This document shows, in pieces, positions 1 to 7,979 of a DNA stretch of 64,000 bases. Below the pieces are notes generated by a model. It was given only the letters and a program-made list of their open reading frames with translations. It did no database searches and was not told the DNA's origin. The stretch's first letter is position 1. The number at the start of each line of letters is the position of its first letter. Both the position numbers and the translations under genes were made by a program. This stretch comes from Labilibacter sediminis. GTDB lineage: Bacteria > Bacteroidota > Bacteroidia > Bacteroidales > Marinilabiliaceae. Where the stretch lies: the NCBI RefSeq assembly GCF_005877885.1, contig NZ_VCHY01000024.1, forward strand, positions 1-64,000, in the 5' to 3' direction.

Positions 1-115
1 TTTTTATGATTAGATACCACAAAAATAATCGCTCCTGGAAACTGGAGCCTAATTGGCTTTATTTAGGACAGGTCTGAAGAGAAATAGAAAATGAATGAAG
101 ATTTATCTTATAAAG

Positions 116-158
116 AGAACGGTTCCTATTAAGCAGTTTGCTTATAAGGAACCGTTCT
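116..158. terminator. Hairpin terminator, possibly bidirectional
   Basis: Two perfect 12-base arms (116-127 and 147-158) flank an inner hairpin (130-135 with 139-144). It lies about 45 bases past the stop of the 42-aa minus-strand gene. T-tracts are weak on both sides, so intrinsic termination is likely but not certain. Confidence 0.6.
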
Positions 159-201
159 TTACATTATACAGGGTTGAATTTCTTTATATGATCAACTCTA
201 A

Positions 202-330
202 TTAAAATACTACCAATGCAAATATCAAAAACGCTATAGTCAATGCAACAAAAACACAAAGACTGTATTTGATGGCTTTTAGCTTTCCTGACTGCTTAAC
301 CATTTTATCTATTTTATCTTTCGAAATCAT
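202..330 (-). CDS. Small single-pass membrane protein (42 aa)
   Basis: The reading frame starts with ATG at 330 and ends with TAA at 202-204. The first 21 residues are basic and polar with many lysines. Residues 22-42 are an unbroken hydrophobic helix running to the C-terminus, the layout of a tail-anchored or one-helix inner-membrane protein. It sits downstream of the sulfatase/beta-helix gene on the same strand and is followed by a strong hairpin at 116-158, so it may be the last gene of that unit or have its own promoter in the 37-base gap. I do not recognise the family. Support is the clean charge and hydrophobicity pattern plus the terminator; chance is possible at this length. Confidence 0.45.
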   Translation of the reverse strand: MISKDKIDKMVKQSGKLKAIKYSLCVFVALTIAFLIFALVVF

Positions 331-367
331 GGTATAAATGTTTTGTTATCTAAATTCATTTATAAGC

Positions 368-3300
368 CTATCGCTTAATAAACTTTAGCGTTTGATCTTT
401 AGTTCCACTTGAAAGTACAACCAGGTAAACACCTTGTCGATAATCACCTACATCAAACGACGCCTCATCACTACCAATATGACTATAAGATCTTTCATCG
501 ACTACCTGACCTACTAGAGAAACAATTCTGATATTAACATTATCCAGCGGTTGTTTCACTATTAATTTAAGTACTGAATCCTTCATATTTCGCGGACTAA
601 TAAAGAATAAATCATCATCCTTATGGCTTTTATTATCAAAGATAGAAGTATGTACATCTCCGTTAAATGCCCCAATATTAGAAGGACTATCTAATGGTAC
701 TTCATTACCAAAGAAATCAAAACCTCCATTATCAGGGATTAACAGACCTGCATTAAGCGCCGGGCTTCCCTCTCTTAAAATATAATCATTTACATCCGTT
801 GATTGTCCGGGATTACGGAAACGAGCATCACCAACCACGGCATTAAGATCATCCGGTAAAGTCACAGGACCGCTATATAAGTTATGACTAAATGAATTAT
901 TTAAGCTATTGCCCATAATGAACTTAGTTTGCTCGGTAGCATAAAAAATATTGTTATAAAAATATGTTTCATCCGACCATCCATTCCATGATGTTGCTTC
1001 GATAAATGCTTTTTCAACAGAAGCCGGTTTAGGCTCAATATAAATAGTATTGTTATAAACCCAGGTATTTTTAGTTGGACCTGCCAGATGTATTGACGGG
1101 CAAAAATCGGCCCCTGTACCCCAGGTACGGTATCCATCATTAACACTTATATTGTAACGAACAACGGCATTTGTATTGGCACTTGCTCCCGGCTCGAGCC
1201 ATTTACCATTACAGCATATTAATATAAAACCTCCTGCATTATCATGACTATAATTATACTGAATCAGGGTATTGGTACAATTCCAGTCGGCATCAAAACC
1301 CTGGCCATCCCACGAAGCCATATGTCCACTCACCTCGTTATGCTGAATAACGGTATTACTCGAATTAAACGGCCATATTCCTGCTGCTGCATTACCGGCA
1401 ATATTAGGCAGGTTATCAGTAAAATCTCTACAAATATTATATTCTACCAAAGCACTGTCGCAACCATTTGGCACAATACCATCTCCGGGAATACGTTCGA
1501 TCAGGTTTTGCCTGATCACCATTCTCTTGTGGTAATAATCAAATCCATAAGCTGTACTACTGGTAATTCCATTTCTTCCGCAATCGTAAATATGACACCC
1601 TTGTATTAAAGCATCCACAAAACGACTATTGGTTTCTCCATCACCATTGAAATGAATCGCTCCTCCTCCTCCGGCTGATTTATCCAGACTACCGTTAACA
1701 TCAAAGATATCCAGATTTTTAATCACACACTCATGTATATCTCCTGCATTATTGGCATGCATATACACTCCACGACGCCCAGGCTCCTCGCTGGCTCCTT
1801 GATTTGTTATGGCCAGGTCTGAAACTTCAGTATAGCTTGAATTTAGCAAACGCAAGGTATACAACTCATCTCCTTTTCCATTTATCTGCGGCTTGTCTCC
1901 TTCTCCATATCTTGTAAATACAACAGGTACACCATCTATTCCCGAACAGTTTACTTCAAGCTGCCCATCCCACGAATCACCGGCTTTAAAAAAGATCGAG
2001 TCGCCGGGAATAAATGAATAAGCATTTACCTTATCCAAAGATTTCCATGATGTTTCCTGACTTAAACCGTTATTATTGTCATCACCCAGAGTATTATCTA
2101 CATAATACTTACTGTATATACCCTCAACCACATTAAATAACATGCTGGCCGTTACCTCACTGTTTACCTTGGAAGTAGCTGTAACCCTTACTTCTCCCTC
2201 CTCCTGTGCAACAAACTGGCCATTAGCAGTAACAAATGCTTCTCCTGTAATATTTTCAACACTCCAGGTTACAGTCTGGTCGCAATAATAATCAGGGTTA
2301 AACAAGGTTGCCAGCTGGATTGAAGTACCCCTTGGAACCTCATTTCCTCCATTGTCATGTATTATTTCAATGCTATTTAAAGGCAGGTCACCATTCACTA
2401 CATGCACAGTAAAAGATGCCGAAACTCCTGTTCCGTCATTTGCTGTAGCCACTAACTGCGAAGTTCCTTCGGTTAATCCGCTAACCAGGCCATTAGCATC
2501 TACACTAACCGATCCTGTTCCATTTATCACACTCCAGGATACCGACTTATCCAAAGCAGTGGAAGGTGATACTTTGGCCTGCAACTGTAAAGGTTTACCA
2601 ATGGTAACTACCGAACAGTTTGTTTCCGATTCAATTTGAATATCCTGAACTTCAAGAATAAGTTCAAGCAATTGAAAATTATCGCAAAAAACCGGACCAT
2701 AATTGGCATTGGCTTTATATAAAGAAATGGTAACCGGATCAACAATAGTACCTGTAGTGAAATTAATTACGTAATTGGTATACTCTGTAGTATTAACCAC
2801 CTTAGTGATTTTTGTTCCTCCAAAATCCTTAACAATTAAATTCGCAGACTCACCCTCAGCAGAAACCCTGGCCCATACATTTAATACATAATCAGTATTT
2901 GATTTTAATGAGACAGCCTGTTGCACACTTCCGGAAGTATTGCCCTTAACGTATGCTGCATACTTACCCTCATAAACCTCATCAGCATTTGAGGTTATAC
3001 CATTACCCCAGCTGTTCCAATCAATAAGATTTCCTTTTTCGAAGCCAGGATTAATCAATAAACTTTCAATATCATCAACCGGATCTTCAATTAAATAAGT
3101 ATCGTTCATTTTATTGAGAGTGTGCTTTAAGCTACCATAAAACGGTTCAAAGGCTGCATTACCATCCGGAGTAGTTGCCGCAATAGGACTCTGTTGATAT
3201 TGATCATTCTCGTTATCATACAAATAGCAATTCTGACTACCTGAAAAGCGTGTAATCACAAAAGTATGATCAAGCGTACGAATACCGCGCCAGCCTCCCT

Positions 3301-4513
3301 TTTTCCAGGTATCATCAGTACTTGAATACGGATCGCCCTGATAAGCACCGATGAATACGGTATCTTGCTCTATTAATCCGGTATTTTTAAATGATGCGGC
3401 TAAATTTTTACCATCATAATCTTGCGGAATCGTTTCCAGCTCCGCCAGGTTTAAAAGTGTAGGTAAAAAATCAACAGGACTAACAATACATTGCGACACG
3501 CCCGTTACCATTTTATTTGGGTAGCTCACAATCAACGGAATATTAATGGCCTCTTCGTACCATTTGTTTTTATACATCCGTCCCTGACTTCCCATCATTT
3601 CGCCATGATCGGCGGTAAACACAACTATCGTATTATCAAACAAATTATTTTCTTTCAGGTAAGTGATTAAGCGTCCAAACTGATCATCAATACCCGAAAC
3701 TGCAGCAAAGTAATCTATCACCTGATTCGTAGCCTTAGCCCCATCTCCGGTTAATTTTAAATTTGCTCTATTTAATAGTTCTTCGGGTGTTTTACCTGCA
3801 TATAAATCAAGATATTTTTGCGGAACCTGCCCTATAGGAGGATGAGGAGGGTTATATGACATCATCAATATAAAAGGCTTGGCAGGATCTCTGTTTTCGA
3901 TATAATTAATAGCCACATCCGTTTCATGTTCCGGAGACCATTTACCCGGTTCAATCATAGTTGTGTTATCTTCCCAATAGTGTGGCGCTTCATGTGAGTC
4001 GTATGCATTGTAAGCATGCCAAAACTCAAAGCCCTGACGTTTCTCTCCGGGAGGCGTATAGGTATCCCAACGCCTGTTACCATCAGGGCTATAACCTAAA
4101 ATATCAACGGCATCAGTGGCATCATCTAAATGCCATTTACCAATATATCCGGTTTGATAACCATTTGTTTTAAACACATTGCCAAAGGCAGATGCATCCG
4201 GTCTTAAATACAATCCCCGGGTAAGATCAGAACAGTTGCGTGTTACTCCTGTAGTTAAAGCATTTTTTCCGGTAATAAGCATTCCTCTAAAAGGCGTACA
4301 AACCGGGTTACTGCTAATGGCATTCGAAAACATTACCCCTTCAGTAGCAAACTGATCCAGATTTGGTGTTAAGGTAGGATCTTCGCCATTGAGTGCATGA
4401 TTTCGGAATTGATCAGCAAAAACAAATAAGACATTGGGTTTAGTTTGTGCAAATACACTGCTGTACATTAGCAACATAAAAGCAACTGTGTAGATTGATT
4501 TTAAGGGTTTCAT
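368..4513 (-). CDS. Secreted multidomain sulfatase / beta-helix fusion with T9SS signal (1381 aa)
   Basis: Residues 1-23 are a signal peptide ending FAQ. Residues 26 to about 460 are a type I (S1) sulfatase: metal-binding start PNVLFVFADQ, then CTPFR at 72-76, where Cys72 would become formylglycine. Residues about 485-615 resemble a CBM_4_9 carbohydrate-binding jelly roll (begins NPGFEKGNLIDW, ends CDNFQLLEL). Two Ig-like Big_2 repeats follow (about 620-705 and 710-800), then a long right-handed parallel beta-helix (about 805-1280) like those of pectate-lyase-type enzymes. The last 75 residues match a T9SS type A sorting domain ending LKFIKR. The protein should therefore be exported and surface-attached or released. 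Joining a desulfating domain to a lyase-like helix suggests two steps on a sulfated glycan; the substrate and any lyase activity are inference. It is the last large gene of the minus-strand sulfatase cluster. Confidence 0.85.
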   Translation of the reverse strand: MKPLKSIYTVAFMLLMYSSVFAQTKPNVLFVFADQFRNHALNGEDPTLTPNLDQFATEGVMFSNAISSNPVCTPFRGMLITGKNALTTGVTRNCSDLTRGLYLRPDASAFGNVFKTNGYQTGYIGKWHLDDATDAVDILGYSPDGNRRWDTYTPPGEKRQGFEFWHAYNAYDSHEAPHYWEDNTTMIEPGKWSPEHETDVAINYIENRDPAKPFILMMSYNPPHPPIGQVPQKYLDLYAGKTPEELLNRANLKLTGDGAKATNQVIDYFAAVSGIDDQFGRLITYLKENNLFDNTIVVFTADHGEMMGSQGRMYKNKWYEEAINIPLIVSYPNKMVTGVSQCIVSPVDFLPTLLNLAELETIPQDYDGKNLAASFKNTGLIEQDTVFIGAYQGDPYSSTDDTWKKGGWRGIRTLDHTFVITRFSGSQNCYLYDNENDQYQQSPIAATTPDGNAAFEPFYGSLKHTLNKMNDTYLIEDPVDDIESLLINPGFEKGNLIDWNSWGNGITSNADEVYEGKYAAYVKGNTSGSVQQAVSLKSNTDYVLNVWARVSAEGESANLIVKDFGGTKITKVVNTTEYTNYVINFTTGTIVDPVTISLYKANANYGPVFCDNFQLLELILEVQDIQIESETNCSVVTIGKPLQLQAKVSPSTALDKSVSWSVINGTGSVSVDANGLVSGLTEGTSQLVATANDGTGVSASFTVHVVNGDLPLNSIEIIHDNGGNEVPRGTSIQLATLFNPDYYCDQTVTWSVENITGEAFVTANGQFVAQEEGEVRVTATSKVNSEVTASMLFNVVEGIYSKYYVDNTLGDDNNNGLSQETSWKSLDKVNAYSFIPGDSIFFKAGDSWDGQLEVNCSGIDGVPVVFTRYGEGDKPQINGKGDELYTLRLLNSSYTEVSDLAITNQGASEEPGRRGVYMHANNAGDIHECVIKNLDIFDVNGSLDKSAGGGGAIHFNGDGETNSRFVDALIQGCHIYDCGRNGITSSTAYGFDYYHKRMVIRQNLIERIPGDGIVPNGCDSALVEYNICRDFTDNLPNIAGNAAAGIWPFNSSNTVIQHNEVSGHMASWDGQGFDADWNCTNTLIQYNYSHDNAGGFILICCNGKWLEPGASANTNAVVRYNISVNDGYRTWGTGADFCPSIHLAGPTKNTWVYNNTIYIEPKPASVEKAFIEATSWNGWSDETYFYNNIFYATEQTKFIMGNSLNNSFSHNLYSGPVTLPDDLNAVVGDARFRNPGQSTDVNDYILREGSPALNAGLLIPDNGGFDFFGNEVPLDSPSNIGAFNGDVHTSIFDNKSHKDDDLFFISPRNMKDSVLKLIVKQPLDNVNIRIVSLVGQVVDERSYSHIGSDEASFDVGDYRQGVYLVVLSSGTKDQTLKFIKR

Positions 4514-4600
4514 ATTAAATCATTATTTAACCTTCATTTATAAAAATACGAACAACCAACAACAACTTTGTCACTGGTTGTATCTTATTAACTATTTATT

Positions 4601-4768
4601 TTACCTCAACAAGTTCGAAACTGTCGCAATAAGCGGTTCCTTATTTATACTGTTTACCTTCTCATTTTCCCAATCGATTTGAGCATGCACCATTGCTGAA
4701 CTCAGCAAACATGCCAACATTAAAAACAGTTTTGTCCTAAAAATATAATTGCTGTCAAAATCCTTCAT
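4601..4768 (-). pseudogene. Deletion fossil: GH2 beta-galactosidase N-terminus joined out of frame to another gene's 3' end
   Basis: A 55-codon frame begins at ATG 4768 with a signal peptide and then DWENEKVNSINKEP, which resembles the conserved mature N-terminus of Bacteroidota GH2 beta-galactosidases (typically DWENP..GINKEPxxAT). The similarity stops after INKEP and the frame ends at 4601. In a second frame the same 3' DNA reads AYCDSFELVEVK and then stop, a typical C-terminal end of CBM_4_9-like domains, compare CDNFQLLEL in the neighbouring sulfatase. The simplest reading is one deletion that fused the head of a GH2 gene to the tail of another secreted carbohydrate gene and shifted frame. 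It lies between two sulfatase genes on the same strand. The family match is from memory of conserved motifs. Confidence 0.6.
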
Positions 4769-4804
4769 GCACTCTTCGTTATAATCCTGTTATTCATTTC
4801 TTAT

Positions 4805-6253
4805 TTATTCCTCAATTGCAACACCTAATTTCTTTTGCCAGTAATCAAGAAGTTCTTCATCGCTACAATCTTCATCCAATCCATATTTATTCATCCGTTT
4901 TATATACATCTTGTGCATAAACCTACTCCAATATGCAATCTCCTTTTCATCTTCCGGATAAACTCCTTTGTCGTAGGCTGCCACATGTGATTCTAAAAGC
5001 ATTCGATGTTTTTCTAACACATCGTTATATTCCGGATGACTTGCAAGATTATTCATCTCATAAGGATCTTCTACAACATTGTACAACTCCTCTTTGGGAC
5101 GGGATGCTTGCATAAATGACTCCTGTACCCCTTTTAACTCGCCTTTTTTATGCATTACTTTCATTAAGGCCAAGGTTGGATACGACCATACTTTATAGGC
5201 ATTAAACTGTGTATATGCCTTTTCGGGATAATAATTTTTAATGTATTTATATTGTTTACTGCGAACAGAGCGAATTCGGTCTACCGTTTCGTCCCGTCTG
5301 TCGCGCATGCTAAAAACAACCTCTCGCTTGCTGTCGGATAGTATATCTCTTCCCTGAATATGAGAAGGGACTTTAATTCCTGCCAACTTTAATGAGGTAG
5401 CTGATATATCAATATTGCTATATAAATTAGTATCGATAGTATTGGCTAGTTCACCATTCGGTAAACGTAAAAGAAATGGAGTGCGGGTACCTGCGTCATA
5501 CAAAAACTGTTTTGCACGAACCATTGGTCGTCCCTGGTCGCCAAAAAACATGACTACAGTATTCTTTAATAAACCTTCTTTCTCAAGGCGATCCATTAGC
5601 TTACCCACAAAACCATCAACCCACTGGATAGATTCAAGATATAATGCCCAATCCTCCTTAACAACAGGGTGGTTTGGGTATATTGGAGGAATTTTTAATT
5701 TTTCACGGTTAACAGGATTTATTGTATCTGCTTTAAACGGACGATGCGGAAAATGAATTTGCATTTGTGCAAAAAACGGTTGTCCGGCTTCTCTTTGGTT
5801 CCAGTCAATACCATCAAACAAGACACTATCTTCCCCTACAAAATTATAATCTGTTTTTCCGGCCATTCCCGGTTTTGTGGCATCTCCATTACTTACAAAA
5901 TAGCCTGCCTCTTTAAAATATTCAGTGATAGGTTTCACACCTTCAGGTAAGTTTTTTTTGTTCTTTGTACGATGTTGATGACAATCGATACTGCATGGGT
6001 ACATTCCGGTAATTAAAGCAGAACGGCTCGGCGAGCAAACTGCCGTAACAGTATGTAATTCGGTAAACTTAATACTTTCTAAGGCCAGTTTATCTAACGA
6101 TGGTGTGTGAATCGACTTATTACCATAACATCCTAAATCAGGACCCAAATCATCCGCCACAATCCAAAGAATATTTGGTTTTTCCTGCTCCTGTATTGTG
6201 CAGGAACCCAGAGAAACGATTACTAATAAACCAAATAAAAAAATACTCTTCAT
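4805..6253 (-). CDS. Lipoprotein type I sulfatase (482 aa)
   Basis: The start at 6253 gives a classic lipoprotein signal: short basic head, hydrophobic core and lipobox LGSC with the acylated Cys at residue 18. An upstream in-frame ATG at 6271 would add six residues. The mature protein opens with PNILWIVADDLG (metal ligands) and carries CSPSR at about 73-77, with Cys73 as the formylglycine precursor of S1 sulfatases. Length is usual for the family and closest in feel to heparan N-sulfatase-like enzymes, but I do not assign a subfamily or substrate. It should sit in the periplasm or on the outer membrane and remove sulfate esters or N-sulfates from imported glycans. It precedes the GH2 fossil and the large sulfatase fusion on the same strand, suggesting a former sulfated-polysaccharide operon. 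Confidence 0.88.
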   Translation of the reverse strand: MKSIFLFGLLVIVSLGSCTIQEQEKPNILWIVADDLGPDLGCYGNKSIHTPSLDKLALESIKFTELHTVTAVCSPSRSALITGMYPCSIDCHQHRTKNKKNLPEGVKPITEYFKEAGYFVSNGDATKPGMAGKTDYNFVGEDSVLFDGIDWNQREAGQPFFAQMQIHFPHRPFKADTINPVNREKLKIPPIYPNHPVVKEDWALYLESIQWVDGFVGKLMDRLEKEGLLKNTVVMFFGDQGRPMVRAKQFLYDAGTRTPFLLRLPNGELANTIDTNLYSNIDISATSLKLAGIKVPSHIQGRDILSDSKREVVFSMRDRRDETVDRIRSVRSKQYKYIKNYYPEKAYTQFNAYKVWSYPTLALMKVMHKKGELKGVQESFMQASRPKEELYNVVEDPYEMNNLASHPEYNDVLEKHRMLLESHVAAYDKGVYPEDEKEIAYWSRFMHKMYIKRMNKYGLDEDCSDEELLDYWQKKLGVAIEE

Positions 6254-6347
6254 TACAATTTTATTAAACATGGAAACTATAGTAACTGAAACAATGCATA
6301 AAAGGAGAAAGACAGTGTATCTTTCTCCTTCTATAAAAGATTAATGA

Positions 6348-7139
6348 CTACTTTATAAACTTAGTTGAATAGCTTGAGTTTTCACCTTTTAGCACAAGGA
6401 TATGAACACCTGATTGTAACTGAGAAATATTAATTACTTCTTGCGCTGAGCCTTTGGTTATTATTCTGTTGTATTGCTGCACTCCTACCATATTGTAAAT
6501 GGTTGCAGACCTTACTTCATCACCTGTAAAATTTAATCTGATTTCATTTTGGCTAACAATAACAGAGGTTTGCTCTTCTAATGCATTATCCGTTGAAGTT
6601 GCTTCTCCTAAATACGTTAACTCAACATTATCCATATGAAATTCTCCAGTTGGATTTACTCCACCGGTTTGCCACCTTGACAATGTAATAGAAATAGTTG
6701 TTTCTGATTCAGTATTAAACTCTCCAACTTTTTGTGTCCATGATGTTAAATCCTCCTCACCCGGCATAATACTTAACGAAACCAAAGTATTCCCTGAATT
6801 ATCTTTTGCTGTCATCCATGCATTACCAGTTGCTCCGGCGGTAAATTTTACCCAACCAGACAACTGATACCTTGAGTTTGGCAGAAGCGTTATCGTTTGC
6901 GCAACAGATGCCTTTTTATTGTTCTTTAAATAAATAGAAGAAAGACCTTCCTGTGGAGTAGCCTGATTTCGCTGAACAAATGAAAGATTCGAAAATGTCC
7001 AGTTATCAATACTATTAAACACCTTCAAATCACTATCGTAATCATGATTTTCAAAGCTCCCATTAAGTAATAAGTTTTGTGCATTTAAGTTTAATAATCC
7101 GATAATTGCAATTGTAATAAGTGTAAATGTTTTTTTCAT
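6348..7139 (-). CDS. Secreted carbohydrate-binding-like protein with T9SS signal (263 aa)
   Basis: Residues 1-20 are a signal peptide (ends LNAQ). Residues about 22-178 form one CBM_4_9-type jelly roll, starting LLLNGSFENHDYD and ending GEFHMDNVELTYLG. Residues about 190-263 are a T9SS type A sorting domain ending YSTKFIK. No catalytic domain is visible, so it probably binds a glycan outside the cell or displays the module at the surface. It lies 94 bases upstream of the lipoprotein sulfatase on the same strand and may share its transcript. The ligand is unknown. Confidence 0.75.
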   Translation of the reverse strand: MKKTFTLITIAIIGLLNLNAQNLLLNGSFENHDYDSDLKVFNSIDNWTFSNLSFVQRNQATPQEGLSSIYLKNNKKASVAQTITLLPNSRYQLSGWVKFTAGATGNAWMTAKDNSGNTLVSLSIMPGEEDLTSWTQKVGEFNTESETTISITLSRWQTGGVNPTGEFHMDNVELTYLGEATSTDNALEEQTSVIVSQNEIRLNFTGDEVRSATIYNMVGVQQYNRIITKGSAQEVINISQLQSGVHILVLKGENSSYSTKFIK

Positions 7140-7509
7140 GATACTTGTTTTAGTTATGAATTAATTTGTATGAATTTTTCCTTAACAAATATCAACATTC
7201 ACATACGCTTACTTAGATCCAAATCTTTCAAATCTGAGTTGAAAAAACATCAAATTAACAAGCCGAAAAACATCAAATAACAAAGTAAAATCTTTCATCT
7301 CATTGCATAACAGCCTGATAATCTACTTGTTTTACTTACAACACATTTTACACACAACAACACTAACGATCTTTTAAAATTAAAAAACAAACAGGCTAAA
7401 CTTGTTAATTCTTTTTAAGTTGAATGATTTGGAAATCAAGAAGAAAAATCAGGGAGAGAAACAAAAAAAGCAGCCAAAATGACTGCTTTCAATTAATGTA
7501 TATTCGTTT
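7140..7509. other. Intergenic stretch without genes
   Basis: AT-rich DNA upstream of the carbohydrate-binding protein, presumably holding its promoter. The only structure seen is a weak 7-bp hairpin (7467-7473 with 7483-7489) with A and T runs that could end transcription. No convincing frame on either strand. Confidence 0.5.
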
Positions 7510-7521
7510 AACCCCCTTTAT

Positions 7522-7919
7522 CAATGTCGTTTAGTTAAGAAATTCATTTCATGAATTTCTTAAGTATGGGACTTTGTCCCATACCCTACTTCCTTTTTTA
7601 AAAGATTATTGCTTCGTTCAACATTGCTCAAGCCAGCTTGGCACTGCTCTCACTTATCGCAATAATTGTCATTGCCACAAAAAGGAAGCAAAAAAGTCTA
7701 GTCGAGGAGAATGCCAACCCGCTCTTCCCGATTGTTTATAATTCTATAGAAGTAAGTGTTCTTTCAAACACAAGGACAAGCCCCTTCTATGAATTATATA
7801 ACAATCGGAAATACACTGCCTCCATTGGCCTTCAACTCCTCGACGGGCCTGCGTGCCCCTTTACTATCGTGAGTTAAAATGTTTTAAACAGCTATGATAT
7901 CCTTAACTAAACGACATTG
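7522..7919. mobile_element. 398-bp MITE with 18-bp perfect terminal inverted repeats and 10-bp target duplication
   Basis: The ends are exact 18-base inverted repeats: caatgtcgtttagttaag at 7522-7539 and its complement at 7902-7919. They are flanked by the direct repeat ccccctttat (7512-7521 and 7920-7929), a 10-base target site duplication. Just inside the left end are two perfect hairpins: 13-base arms at 7535-7547/7551-7563 and 8-base arms at 7565-7572/7576-7583. The interior has no recognisable transposase; a 79-codon frame at 7638-7877 has no family look. This is the anatomy of a non-autonomous element moved by a transposase elsewhere. A 10-base duplication would fit an IS4-type transposase, but that link is inference. 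Confidence 0.85.
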
Positions 7920-7929
7920 CCCCCTTTAT

Positions 7930-7960
7930 GCATTAGAAAATCTAATACATAATGCGGGTT
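7930..7960. repeat. Interrupted palindromic repeat, AACCCGC family copy 1 (insertion target of the MITE)
   Basis: Removing the MITE and one copy of its target duplication joins 7510-7521 to 7930-7960 and restores a palindrome of about 43 bases. Its arms, read inward, are AACCCGCATTATGTATTAGA (complement of 7941-7960) and AACCCCCTTTATGCATTAGA. The same arm sequence caps the element at 15762-15930. It lies 19 bases past the phosphohexomutase stop and could have served as that gene's terminator before it was split. Confidence 0.65.
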
Positions 7961-7979
7961 TAATGAAATAATTTTACAC

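Noticed and set aside
7638-7877. 79-codon frame inside the MITE
   Set aside because: Starts with TTG, resembles no transposase, and lies in a non-autonomous element; most likely chance.
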